A stretch of DNA of 42,580 bases from Nitrospirales bacterium (GTDB lineage Bacteria > Nitrospirota > Nitrospiria > Nitrospirales > UBA8639), in NCBI GenBank assembly GCA_021603905.1, contig BQIU01000030.1, positions 1 through 42,580 of the forward strand, in the 5' to 3' direction. Below the pieces are notes generated by a model, which saw only the letters and a list, made by a program, of their open reading frames with translations, was not told the origin of the DNA and ran no database searches. Of the stretch, positions 1 to 8,394 are shown piece after piece. Within the stretch, counting starts at the first letter, position 1; every line of letters starts with the position of its first letter. The position numbers and the translations under genes were made by a program.

Positions 1-221
1 ACCCCGGGAGCGACTAAACGGTTTGTGCTGGAATCAAAGACTGCGGCACCAAAGGGACCTCCAGTACGATTCTTCACATTCAGACGAGCCAGCTCCGTGA
101 CAAAATCCATTTTTTGATCAATGGTGCTGATATATGCAGGGGTGTTGATCAGGTATCCGAGTAGCCAATCGGGTAGCTGAAGTGTGAAGGTCGAACATGA
201 TGAGATGGTTTCTTGATTCAT
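1..221 (-). CDS. Nucleoside/cytidine deaminase family protein, N-terminal part (cut by window edge)
   Basis: About 73 codons are visible, starting at the ATG at 219-221 and running off the window start. A good ribosome site (GAGGCGG) lies just upstream. After about 35 residues with no clear domain, the protein shows NRTGGPFGAAVFD and then NRLVAPG. This is the first strand region of the zinc-dependent CMP/dCMP/guanine/tRNA-adenosine deaminase fold. The zinc-binding HAE and PCxxC motifs would lie beyond the edge and cannot be checked. The family hydrolytically deaminates a nucleobase or nucleoside, but the substrate cannot be told from this fragment. A guanine-deaminase-like enzyme and a TadA-like enzyme are both possible. 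Confidence 0.75.
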   Translation of the reverse strand, partial: MNQETISSCSTFTLQLPDWLLGYLINTPAYISTIDQKMDFVTELARLNVKNRTGGPFGAAVFDSSTNRLVAPG

Positions 222-358
222 ATAGAATCCGCCTCGCGTCGAAAAGATTCGTGTTACCGTTTCGCTTTAAGGCGAAAGCATGAACGATATGAGGGAGCTG
301 TGGTCTTAATATAGATGAGAGTAGAGATGAATAATCATGATGACGGGAATGTCTATAC

Positions 359-399
359 TCAAAAAAACAGGCTCCCATCACCCGAAGATGATGGAAGCC
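359..399 (-). terminator. Rho-independent terminator
   Basis: Read on the minus strand, an 11-bp stem GGCTTCCATCA / TGATGGGAGCC (one G-U pair) encloses an 8-nt loop and is followed by TG and seven T residues (the A run at 361-367). This is a textbook intrinsic terminator. It lies downstream of the small minus-strand ORF at 641-733 and upstream of the deaminase gene, so it would end the small ORF's transcript and insulate the deaminase. Confidence 0.8.
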
Positions 400-640
400 C
401 ATATTTCGCACACATTGTGCAGTCTTTCTTGTGCCTTCGATATGTATCGTCCCATCTGAGGTCGAACAAGGCCTTTTCATTTACATCATGGCCAGTTGTT
501 TCTGCTATCAAATCGAGTCCTCTTGGTGAGGTACTCTATTTCCATCATCCTTTTCACATCCTCTGCCTGAGAAGAGCTGTGAATGTCAGAAATATGAACA
601 GTGTGCTTTAGAGCACCATCTCTTGATCAGAATGGGAACA
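400..640. other. Gene-free stretch between small ORF and terminator
   Basis: I see no convincing gene here. The open frames in this interval lack family resemblance, and one of them reads straight through the terminator hairpin. On the minus strand a 20-codon frame with a weak ribosome site is present but unsupported. The stretch would be the 3' untranslated part of a transcript starting upstream of 733, and a short imperfect hairpin (GCACA / TGTGC) is visible near 413-425. Confidence 0.4.
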
Positions 641-733
641 TCAACTTGGCAAAAACGATAAAGACCGTTGTGGTTGGAAGGCAATCATTACCACAGACGG
701 GGCTAGGTGGCCAGGCGGCGTAGCGTCATCCAT
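641..733 (-). CDS. Small ORF with strong ribosome site, 30 aa, unknown
   Basis: The frame starts at the ATG at 731-733 and encodes 30 residues beginning MDDATPPGHLAPSV. It is preceded by a near-perfect Shine-Dalgarno (AAGGAGG) at about 6 nt spacing, which is the main reason to list it. A mid-protein hydrophobic patch (PSVVMIAF) is followed by a basic, serine-rich end. It has no recognised family. The transcript would continue about 240 nt to the terminator at 359-399. It could be a regulatory leader peptide, a peptide precursor or a chance ORF. Confidence 0.4.
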   Translation of the reverse strand: MDDATPPGHLAPSVVMIAFQPQRSLSFLPS

Positions 734-902
734 GAGAGACCTCCTTTTCATGTAGGGGCTTGTGCTTGAATCGCAATTGCTTGATATTTCCTGCGACTCA
801 TCCGCAAGCCGTGGAAACATTATTAATGCTACGCTTATCTTGATAGCCTGTCAATATATAAAATTGCTCGAAATTAAAATGTTTTGACCTCTCAGTAGTC
901 TG

Positions 903-925
903 AGGATGCAATGCTCTTGCATCCT
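903..925. other. Hairpin upstream of the SDR gene
   Basis: A perfect 8-bp inverted repeat AGGATGCA / TGCATCCT encloses a 7-nt loop. It lies about 90 nt upstream of the SDR start, in the divergent region between the small minus-strand ORF and the SDR gene. No T tract follows on either strand, so it is not a clear terminator. It may be an operator or a leader structure. Confidence 0.4.
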
Positions 926-1013
926 TAATAAAAACATCGTACAAACAAAGACTCCAAAAGTAGAGCGTTTGGCTTAACCTGGCTTGAGATCACTCGAAGC
1001 CCATAAGGTATAT

Positions 1014-1820
1014 ATGTCCATTTTTTCTAAAAAAGTCATCATCATTACAGGAGCCTCCGAAGGTATTGGACGAGCCCTAGCTCTTGCGTTAGCGCCACAA
1101 CAGCCAAAGCTTGTTCTTGCCGCAAGGAATGAGCAACGACTCTCAGACTTAGCCGCTTCGTGCGAGCAGGTCGGAGCCGCTACATGTGTCGTGCCCACTG
1201 ATGTTTCAGACAAGCAGGCATGTCAACGGCTTGTTCAGCAAACAATTGAGACATTTGGTGCTCTGGATGTTCTTGTGAATAATGCTGGAATATCGATGCG
1301 GGCTACGTTGGAAGAGATTTCAGATCTCTCGATGTTCGACCATGTTATGAAAGTGAATTATTTGAGTAGTGTCTATTGTACAAAATATGCGCTGCCCTAT
1401 CTTAAGCAGTCAAAGGGGCGTGTGGTGGCGGTGACGAGTGTAGCTGGTCTGACGGGTGTTCCCTCACGAACAGGGTATTGTGCGAGCAAGCATGCCATGA
1501 TGGGGTTCTTTGAATCATTGAGAATAGAATTGGAGGATGTAGGTGTTTCGGTTACGATCATCGCACCGGATTTCGTGGTGTCAAAAATTCATGAGCGATC
1601 GTTTGATGCACATGGGAACCAGCTTGACGAAAGCCCGGCCAATCAACATACGTATTTAACGGCAGAGTCCTGCGCAGAGATGATCAAGAAGGCCATGGTA
1701 AAACGTCAGCGGTTGCTGATTACTTCCTGGCGAGGCTATTGGGGTCGACTTGTGAGAATCATTTATCCTCATTTCATCGATAGTATTGCGAAAAAGGCAG
1801 TGAAGGAAGAGATGCGTTGA
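1014..1820 (+). CDS. Short-chain dehydrogenase/reductase (SDR) family oxidoreductase
   Basis: This is a classical SDR of 268 aa. The NAD(P)-binding TGASEGIG motif (TGxxxGxG) is close to the N-terminus, NNAG follows in the middle, and the catalytic Ser in the TSVAG segment precedes YCASK (YxxxK). The C-terminus (SWRGYWGRLVRIIYPHFID) is hydrophobic and basic, like membrane-associated SDRs of the DHRS7 type, which suggests a lipid or other hydrophobic substrate. The start is set at the ATG at 1014 because AAGG lies 5 nt upstream and the TGASEGIG motif then falls at the usual distance. A TTG 30 nt earlier is possible but lacks a ribosome site. The exact substrate is not predictable. The gene converges with its right neighbour. 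Confidence 0.9.
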   Translation: MSIFSKKVIIITGASEGIGRALALALAPQQPKLVLAARNEQRLSDLAASCEQVGAATCVVPTDVSDKQACQRLVQQTIETFGALDVLVNNAGISMRATLEEISDLSMFDHVMKVNYLSSVYCTKYALPYLKQSKGRVVAVTSVAGLTGVPSRTGYCASKHAMMGFFESLRIELEDVGVSVTIIAPDFVVSKIHERSFDAHGNQLDESPANQHTYLTAESCAEMIKKAMVKRQRLLITSWRGYWGRLVRIIYPHFIDSIAKKAVKEEMR

Positions 1821-1846
1821 CCATTTGAGTTATGCTTTTTCCAACG

Positions 1847-2269
1847 TTATGGCTCTGGTGGTTTAGGTGAGGATTCCTGCTGAATGACATGAAAGTCTTT
1901 TTGGGTGATGAATTGCCCATTAGCATGGAGACGAAATTCATACCGGCCGGGTCCGGGAAAAACAATGGTCGAGATGTTCAGTCCAAAGTCATGAGTTTCG
2001 AGTCGACTCTTGATTTCGATAGGCGAAAGAGCTCCCTTCCCCACGGTTTGGTTTTTATCGAGATAGATGAGTTCAATTTCAAATTGATACGTTCCCTCCG
2101 CGTCGTTGAGACAGAAATACACGCCCATTTGCGGGTGTTGGCAAGGAAACGTTTTAGCCCACAAATGGGTAAAGGCGCCGATGATACTTTTTTTGCCTGT
2201 CAAACTATCAATGATGATCGTGTCACAGACCAAGAAGGCTTGGACGCTCGGTTTTACAATGTCGGGCAT
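1847..2269 (-). CDS. DUF6941-like conserved hypothetical protein
   Basis: This 140-aa protein has no signal peptide or membrane span. Its pattern resembles DUF6941 proteins: an N-terminal 'FLVCDTIIIDSLTGKKSIIGAF' type strand pair, a middle strand with 'GTYQFEIELIYLD', and a C-terminal 'GPGRYEFRLHANG' strand. The predicted fold is an all-beta sandwich. The function of the family is unknown to me. The tail is proline-rich (SSPKPPEP). AAAAGGA lies about 10 nt before the ATG. The assignment to DUF6941 is from memory of the pattern and should be treated as tentative. Confidence 0.7.
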   Translation of the reverse strand: MPDIVKPSVQAFLVCDTIIIDSLTGKKSIIGAFTHLWAKTFPCQHPQMGVYFCLNDAEGTYQFEIELIYLDKNQTVGKGALSPIEIKSRLETHDFGLNISTIVFPGPGRYEFRLHANGQFITQKDFHVIQQESSPKPPEP

Positions 2270-2394
2270 GAATATTCATTCCTTTTCGTTTCGAAACATG
2301 AATCGCCTCAGAAGAAGCCATTTACCTTACAATGTTCGACCTTAATGTGTCAGCCCCTGCTATCTTTTCCGAGATACGAGATACAGACGACGAG

Positions 2395-3093
2395 TCAGGT
2401 GAGTGCGGTTTTGATCCAGAGGTACAACACCATGACTTCTATCGCGTGCGCAGCCATCACCGCATAGAGGTTTTTTAATCGAACCCACATCCAACCCCAA
2501 ATGATGCCATCCCATAGTGCAATCCAATGTAGGTGTTGAAAGGTGGAAACCATAAAGGGGTCAAATGTAAAAACCAGGGCGGAGAGAAGAATGGCAATGA
2601 TGTGATTGAGGTGTTTTGGGTATTTGTCGTAAGAAGGAGTGAGGTATTGAATGTGCGCGATGAGTGAGATAAGACGTCCAAGCAGGAATCCTCTGAAGTT
2701 AAATTCGACGGCAATGGCTATGACCGTAATGGTCCATGGAATCATTAATAGGGTTGGAACTTGTGCATGGGGCGTTTGTGCAAGAAAGGTGATGTCCTTT
2801 CCTAAAATCGGAACGATGTAGAGGATGATACATGAATTGCCTATGCCTAAGAGAAGTCCAACCATACATCCCCACCGCAAGCCGACCCACATGTGGGTGG
2901 ATTGTATTCCTAATCGAATGCTCACGTTGTCGTTTGTCGCGGTCCACATTCCTAATCCCAAATATGCCAATATTTGCGGCATAAACTGGACAATCGTATA
3001 TTCTTGATATGAGTGAGGAAGAAGATAAAAAATGATGGTACCGGCAACCGATACTAAGGCAAGGCTCGGCCATTGTTCTGGTTCAATCCGCAT
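2395..3093 (-). CDS. CPBP/CAAX-like intramembrane protease family, degenerate motifs
   Basis: This 232-aa protein has about six to seven hydrophobic segments. The segment AVEFNFRGFLLGRL (E130, R134) matches the core of the CPBP (Abi) glutamic intramembrane protease motif EExxxR, but the first Glu is Val. The second motif, normally FxxxH, reads VFTFDPF and lacks the His. A His (H216, AAHAIEV) is present where the third motif is expected. The protein may therefore be inactive, or belong to a sortase-like subgroup with a single Glu. No good ribosome site is seen at this ATG. It lies 59 nt downstream of the export permease and may be cotranscribed with it. Confidence 0.65.
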   Translation of the reverse strand: MRIEPEQWPSLALVSVAGTIIFYLLPHSYQEYTIVQFMPQILAYLGLGMWTATNDNVSIRLGIQSTHMWVGLRWGCMVGLLLGIGNSCIILYIVPILGKDITFLAQTPHAQVPTLLMIPWTITVIAIAVEFNFRGFLLGRLISLIAHIQYLTPSYDKYPKHLNHIIAILLSALVFTFDPFMVSTFQHLHWIALWDGIIWGWMWVRLKNLYAVMAAHAIEVMVLYLWIKTALT

Positions 3094-3152
3094 TCGAGTG
3101 CATGGTTAGTCGGAAGACATGCTGATTAGTTGTAGCCAGTGGCCATTCTCTT

Positions 3153-4376
3153 TTATTGATAGCGGAGCGCTTCGGCGGGGTCCAGCTTTGAGGCTTTGAT
3201 GGCGGGGTAGAGTCCGAAGAAGACACCGACGATCACGGCAAATGAAAATGCAATCGCAATGGCCGACGGGTGAATCACGGCCCCCCAATCTCCTCCTCCG
3301 GGCATGGCTTGGGCCACAAAGTCTCCAAACCCATACGCGAAAACAATACCCATGAGCACGCCAATGAGTCCACCGACGACGCTAATCGTCACAGATTCAA
3401 TAAGAAATTGAAGGAGTATATCTTGACGCCTGGCTCCTATCGCTTTTCGGAGTCCAATCTCTCGTGTTCGCTCCGTCACCGTCACCAACATAATATTCAT
3501 AATACCAATGCCGCCCACAACAAGAGCCACGACGGCAATGCCGCCGAGAACGATACGAAACGTCCAGATGGTGCGATCCACGGCGTTTAGAAAGTCGCCT
3601 TGATTGCGGACACGAATGTCGTCGACTCCATCGTGTTGTTGAATGAGAAATGCATGGAGTCGTTTCATCGTTTGATCCATCATGTCTCGTTTAGGAACGT
3701 GAATGACCATTGATTGTAATTCATCTGTTCCTTGAAAGCGCCGTATCGCTGTGGTCACGGGGATAAAGATCATTTCATCATAATTTGATCCATACACGAT
3801 GCCTTTGGGTTGCATGACGCCGACTACGGTCAAACGTTGGTTGCCGATGTTGACTTCTTTTCCCACTGCCGTTTCACTCCCAAAGAGGCGTTCCGCAATT
3901 TCCTTTCCTAAGACAACGACTCGTTTCCATTCTTCTATATCGTTTGTGAGCAGGAAACGTCCTTGTGCGACATGAAAGTTTCGTGCTTCTGAATATTCCG
4001 GCGTTGTTCCGGTGATGTCTCCGCTAAAGTGGCGTTCTCCCGCTTTGACTTCTTGTTCAAGTTCGACACGAGGGATGACGTGAAGATGTGGAAATTTTTG
4101 ACGAATGGCAAGGGAGTCATCATAATCCAATCCAGTAGACCGGCCATTAAAAAGACGCTGCTCTTCGACAGTCAAGGATTTTTTCCAGACAAACAGTAAG
4201 TTGGTCCCGAGACGCTCAATGGAGCTGACGAGCCAGATTTGCCCGCCTTCGACAATGGCAATCATGGTGATCACAGAGGCGACTCCAATGATGACGCCCA
4301 GCATCGTCAGAGCTGAACGAAGTAGGTTAGCCGATAAATTTCTCAAGGCATCAAGTATGATTGAGTATAAGATCAT
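3153..4376 (-). CDS. MacB-like ABC transporter permease
   Basis: This 407-aa permease has the MacB/LolC layout. One transmembrane helix sits near the N-terminus, a large periplasmic MacB core domain covers about residues 45-240, and three C-terminal helices form the FtsX domain. The motif ERTREIGLRKAIGARR (about residues 308-323) between helices is diagnostic. Members transduce ATP hydrolysis in the cytoplasm into periplasmic movement that pushes substrate through a TolC tunnel. It is the last transport gene of a tolC-adaptor-ATPase-permease operon, 12 nt after the ATPase. The substrate (peptide, macrolide or lipid) is unknown. Confidence 0.92.
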   Translation of the reverse strand: MILYSIILDALRNLSANLLRSALTMLGVIIGVASVITMIAIVEGGQIWLVSSIERLGTNLLFVWKKSLTVEEQRLFNGRSTGLDYDDSLAIRQKFPHLHVIPRVELEQEVKAGERHFSGDITGTTPEYSEARNFHVAQGRFLLTNDIEEWKRVVVLGKEIAERLFGSETAVGKEVNIGNQRLTVVGVMQPKGIVYGSNYDEMIFIPVTTAIRRFQGTDELQSMVIHVPKRDMMDQTMKRLHAFLIQQHDGVDDIRVRNQGDFLNAVDRTIWTFRIVLGGIAVVALVVGGIGIMNIMLVTVTERTREIGLRKAIGARRQDILLQFLIESVTISVVGGLIGVLMGIVFAYGFGDFVAQAMPGGGDWGAVIHPSAIAIAFSFAVIVGVFFGLYPAIKASKLDPAEALRYQ

Positions 4377-4388
4377 AGGCTATGGGGA

Positions 4389-5105
4389 TTAGACTACCAC
4401 TGGCCTTGGAGTAGATACGCCGTCGTCGGCCACGATTTCGCCATCGGCCAAACTGATACGACGCTGAGCTTGCGAGGCGATGTCCCGGTCGTGTGTGATC
4501 AGAATAATTGTTTGCCCCTGTTGGTGGAGTTGGTGAAACATCGTGAGGACATCGTGCCCGGATTGGCTGTCTAAATTTCCAGTTGGTTCGTCCGCTAGGA
4601 TAATATCGGGTCGATTGACTAAGGCTCGTGCAATCGCCACTCGCTGTTGTTGTCCTCCTGACAATTGATTCGTGTAGTGATGTGTCCGATTGTCCAGTCC
4701 AACTTTCGTGAGCAATTCGAGTGCGCGATGCCGTTGTTTGTCTTCAGAAAATCCCGCATACAGCAGCGGCAATTGCACATTTTCTACAGCGGTTTTTCGA
4801 GGAAGAAGATGAAAGGTCTGAAAGATAAATCCAATTTTTCGATTTCTAATCCTTGTCAGTTCATGCTCGGGTAATGAATGAATGACATCACCGTCGAGTC
4901 GATATTCTCCATCAGTCGGACGATTTAAGCATCCTAATATATCAAGTAAGGTCGTTTTCCCACTTCCAGATTGTCCGATAATCGCGACAAACTCCCCACG
5001 CTGAATAGAAAAGCTGACATTGACCAGCGCACGTACTTCAATCTCTCCAGCTTGATAGACCTTACTCACCTGTTCTAATTCGATAAGAGGAGTAGCCTGT
5101 GTCAT
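4389..5105 (-). CDS. MacB/LolD-type ABC transporter ATP-binding protein
   Basis: This is a 238-aa ATPase subunit. It has Walker [10 protein letters not shown] at about residues 44-52, the signature LSGGQQQR, Walker [13 protein letters not shown] and a switch His in LITHDRD. The start is taken at the ATG at 5105 ([17 protein letters not shown]). A longer open frame upstream overlaps the adaptor gene and has no family similarity. The start lies 4 nt after the adaptor's stop, so the two are probably translationally coupled. It powers the permease encoded just downstream. Confidence 0.93.
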   Translation of the reverse strand: MTQATPLIELEQVSKVYQAGEIEVRALVNVSFSIQRGEFVAIIGQSGSGKTTLLDILGCLNRPTDGEYRLDGDVIHSLPEHELTRIRNRKIGFIFQTFHLLPRKTAVENVQLPLLYAGFSEDKQRHRALELLTKVGLDNRTHHYTNQLSGGQQQRVAIARALVNRPDIILADEPTGNLDSQSGHDVLTMFHQLHQQGQTIILITHDRDIASQAQRRISLADGEIVADDGVSTPRPVVV

Positions 5106-5109
5106 GGAC

Positions 5110-6255
5110 TTACCGTTGTGAGGATTCCGGTTTGTTGAAGGACGGAATGACAACCTCATCGCCTTCAGTAAGCCCTTCTGTGATGACTGCTTGAGACTCT
5201 GTTCGAAAGGCGACTCGGACCTTACGCTTTGTGGGTGTGCCGTTGTGTATGACTTCGACAATGTCATCACCTCGGTCGGCCTGAAGTGTTTCGAGGGGGA
5301 TGGTCAGGACATCGTCAAGAGAGTCGGTGACAATATCAACATTGGCTGTCAACATCGGGCGGAGGTCTGACGTGGGATTTTCAATGGCGATGGTCACTTC
5401 ATAGGTGACAATATTGTTTTCTTGAAGTCCCTGGGTCGAAATGTTCGTGACCGTTCCTTGAAACTGTTGTCGTAATAAGGCATCAAGACGAATATCTACG
5501 CGTTGACCAACTTTGACTCGGGCAATACTGACTTCATTGATTTTTGATTTTACGACCATTTGACGTAAGTCGGATACGCGCATAAGGACTGTGCCGCCCC
5601 CAAATGTGGCCGTCCCGGACGTAATGATTTCTCCAGGTTGCACCAGAACTTCTAAAATCGTCCCGGAGGATGGTGATTTGAGTTGAAATTCTTCCGGACG
5701 ATTAGGAGATAGCTGTTTGGTGAGATACCTTTGGTACAGCACTTGATTGCTGCCCAGTGCAAGGAGTAATTGTCGTTCGGCTAACTCTAAACGAACCAGG
5801 GTTCGACGGTGCTCTTGTTCAGCCGATTCTAACTCTTTTCTTGGGATAAACCCCTTCTCGAAGAGTGACTGCATGCGAACAAGTTCACGGTTTGCTTTGT
5901 CCGCATTGATTCGTTCTTCCTGAATCGCAGCTCGAAGTTGGGCGACTTGTCGAGCCTCTCGAGGCTCTTGAATGATAACCGCCAGCAGTTGCCCGACTTC
6001 AACACGTTGTCCGGCTGTCACCAACAGTTGTGCCACTTCACCTGAAAACTGTGATTTAATTTCAACGGTTTTTGAGGGTTGGAGTGTGCCGGTTTCCGAA
6101 ACTCGCGTCTCAATGGACCCCCTGGTCACGGTGACAAGGTTTGGTGTATTCGGGGAGGTATCAGCGGTTCCAGATAGTGGAGAAAATACCCAGACAAGTG
6201 CGCCAACACCGAAGGCGATAAGTAGGGAAAAGACGATGGTCCATCGCTTCATCAT
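5110..6255 (-). CDS. Periplasmic adaptor (HlyD/MacA family membrane fusion protein)
   Basis: This 381-aa protein has an N-terminal signal anchor (about residues 5-25). A split biotinyl-lipoyl domain (IETRVSETGTLQPSKTVEIKS, then VTAGQRVEVGQLLAVI) flanks a coiled-coil hairpin at about residues 110-175. A beta-barrel and a membrane-proximal domain follow (LTIPLETLQ, EGLTEGDEVVIPS). Such adaptors bridge the inner-membrane MacB-type transporter to TolC. It lies between tolC and the ATPase gene, all in one direction, which supports a complete tripartite exporter. A start preceded by CCGCGG-type sequence gives no strong ribosome site. Confidence 0.93.
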   Translation of the reverse strand: MMKRWTIVFSLLIAFGVGALVWVFSPLSGTADTSPNTPNLVTVTRGSIETRVSETGTLQPSKTVEIKSQFSGEVAQLLVTAGQRVEVGQLLAVIIQEPREARQVAQLRAAIQEERINADKANRELVRMQSLFEKGFIPRKELESAEQEHRRTLVRLELAERQLLLALGSNQVLYQRYLTKQLSPNRPEEFQLKSPSSGTILEVLVQPGEIITSGTATFGGGTVLMRVSDLRQMVVKSKINEVSIARVKVGQRVDIRLDALLRQQFQGTVTNISTQGLQENNIVTYEVTIAIENPTSDLRPMLTANVDIVTDSLDDVLTIPLETLQADRGDDIVEVIHNGTPTKRKVRVAFRTESQAVITEGLTEGDEVVIPSFNKPESSQR

Positions 6256-6324
6256 ATTAGGTTTCCGCGGTACTCAGGTTCCTGAGCGCTTAAGAAGGTG
6301 GTCGACAGAAAGCTGTTGGTCACC

Positions 6325-6340
6325 GGTACTCTATAGTACC
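6325..6340. other. Intercistronic hairpin between tolC and adaptor gene
   Basis: A perfect 6-bp inverted repeat GGTACT-CTAT-AGTACC lies about 70 nt upstream of the adaptor start, within the 233-nt gap between tolC and the adaptor. It has no T tract. It could stabilise or attenuate the operon transcript, or serve as a binding site. Confidence 0.35.
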
Positions 6341-6488
6341 AAGCCTGAATGACTTGAGGGAATGGAGGATTGCAGTTATGAGAGGAATATGAGACAGATT
6401 CACATTCAAACAAATTTGCCAGTGAACAGATATCCCGGACAGATGAAACGTATTACATTGTACCCTTTTAAGTTTGCATGACAAGTGT

Positions 6489-8072
6489 CTATTGGAGGAC
6501 GATTTGATATTCATCTAGTGCCGTCGCCGTCATTCGGCGAAGATTGGCCAATGATTGATTATAGTCGACAATGGCTCGTTGTTCATTGCCCCGTGCGACG
6601 GCAAGGTCGCCTTGAAACTCAAGGACAATACGGGTCGTACTCAAGCCTAGCTGAAATCGTTCCTGTTCAGCCTTCAGTTGTTTTTCAGCCAGTTGCCGGG
6701 CAGTTTGAGTGGTGCGGATACGCTTGAAGTCAGTTTTGACTCGGCGAACCGCCTCCTTCGTATCGATGATGACTTGGTGACGAACACGTTGGAGCAATGC
6801 CTTGGCCTGATTGGCTTCCAGGACTCTTCGATTGTATTGGCTTTGCGCTGCACGATTACCAAGGGGGTAGCTCAAGATGAGGCCACCACCAATATTGTAA
6901 AAGTCTGAACTGGATGTCCGGTCAAGTGAATCTTGAGGAGTCTTTCCTAACCCACTCAGGCCCACTCCCCCTTCGAGTGACAGGCTGGGAAGCAGCTGAT
7001 TTTTTGCTAAGGTCGTGTTGAGTGTTCCCGTTTCAATATTTTTTTGAGCTTGTAGGACTTCTGGTCGATTCTTAAGTGCAGTTTCAATATCTTGCCTTAA
7101 GGTACTTGTGTTCGCTTTTTGTATCGGGGTATCAGTTGCCAGTACGACAATGTCTTGTCGAAGGTCTTCTTCAGAAGGACTGAAGAGTCGCCGCAGTTGA
7201 TCTTCTTGATCGCGCACGGCTTTCTGGGCCACGAGGACTTGTTCCACACGGCTGGCCACGCCGGCTTGTGCTTGCAACACTTCGATTTCAGCCATGACTC
7301 CTGCTCGTACTTTCGCGCGGTTGGTGGCTAATAACTCTTGGGCCGCCTTGAGCGTGGCTTTGGCAACTTTTTCATTTTTTCGAGTAAAGACCAGTTCCCA
7401 ATACGTTTGTTCGACATCTTTGATCACGGTTAACACCTGGTCGACAAAAACATGGTGTTCGGTTGTCGCGGCATTTCGGGCAATGCTAATTTGTGTTTTG
7501 TTAATATCCGCTCCAAAATCACGTAGCAACGGTTGGCTGAGATTTAACGAAAGGGTATTGGTATACGCTGGATTGAACAAAAAAAACGTTTGTCCTGCGA
7601 CGGAGTTTCTGTTCGAATCAAATGCCAAATCGAACATTCCTCCCGAATACAGTTTTTGGGTGAGGCCAAGCCTCATGCTTATATCGTTTTGGTCAAAGCT
7701 ATCTGGGTCTGAGCCAGTCACCATGTTATCGAATCCGAATATGGGCCGATTGAGAGGAGTAATGGTTCGATCGTATCGGCTGGAGAGTTCGACCGTAGGG
7801 TCGAATTGTGCTTGTTGCAGCATAATATCGGTCAGCCGAACATCTCGTGCTTGACGACCAATGGTAATATCCAGATTACTTTCAAGTGCTCGTAGTACCG
7901 CTTCGTTCAGTGTGAGGGTCTCTACGGGTTCGGGGTCGATGAGTGCAGTCAGGGGAGATTTGGCGATCGCGATATAGCTCTGCCCCAGCAATGAAGAGAA
8001 TAGGAGGCAATTGATGAGCCAGACCGTTCGGATTGTGATACGAGAGGTCCAACCGTAAGTATGTAGCTGCAT
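6489..8072 (-). CDS. TolC family outer membrane channel protein
   Basis: The start is set at the ATG at 8072, giving 527 aa with a signal peptide (WLINCLLFSSLLGQSYIAIA). A start at 8183 would add 37 residues before the signal and is less likely. Two outer membrane efflux repeats are visible: one beginning LTLNEAVLRALESNLDI, the second around TLRQDIETALKNRPEVLQAQ. Long helical stretches follow (for example AEKQLKAEQERFQLGLSTTRIVLEFQ), as in the TolC periplasmic barrel. It is the first gene of a four-gene export operon and supplies the outer-membrane exit for the MacA/MacB-like pump downstream. The ribosome site at either start is weak. Confidence 0.88.
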   Translation of the reverse strand: MQLHTYGWTSRITIRTVWLINCLLFSSLLGQSYIAIAKSPLTALIDPEPVETLTLNEAVLRALESNLDITIGRQARDVRLTDIMLQQAQFDPTVELSSRYDRTITPLNRPIFGFDNMVTGSDPDSFDQNDISMRLGLTQKLYSGGMFDLAFDSNRNSVAGQTFFLFNPAYTNTLSLNLSQPLLRDFGADINKTQISIARNAATTEHHVFVDQVLTVIKDVEQTYWELVFTRKNEKVAKATLKAAQELLATNRAKVRAGVMAEIEVLQAQAGVASRVEQVLVAQKAVRDQEDQLRRLFSPSEEDLRQDIVVLATDTPIQKANTSTLRQDIETALKNRPEVLQAQKNIETGTLNTTLAKNQLLPSLSLEGGVGLSGLGKTPQDSLDRTSSSDFYNIGGGLILSYPLGNRAAQSQYNRRVLEANQAKALLQRVRHQVIIDTKEAVRRVKTDFKRIRTTQTARQLAEKQLKAEQERFQLGLSTTRIVLEFQGDLAVARGNEQRAIVDYNQSLANLRRMTATALDEYQIVLQ

Positions 8073-8394
8073 CTTTTTGAGCAGACGAGAAACAGCTGAT
8101 GGATTGTAGAATCGAAACGTCGTTTTCAAGTCGCTGATAGTATATCTTACGCTATCAAACGAGTCAGTCACTATGCAAATCAAGGAAGTGATGAATACGG
8201 TTGGAATCCCTCGTGTTGTGGTAAATTTAAGTAGAAATGCTATTCTTTGCTTTCATCTGCGACTCTATCATCGGCTTGTGTCCAATCACTGGTAGCTCTT
8301 GAGAACGTGTGACGTAAATTCGTAAAATCATGACATATTCCATATCGCCTTCTGCGATTTATTCCATCATATTTTGTGAAAGATAAGGAGTTGT

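Noticed and set aside
315-611. 98-codon plus-strand ORF
   Set aside because: It has no ribosome site and no protein-like pattern, and it overlaps the minus-strand terminator at 359-399.
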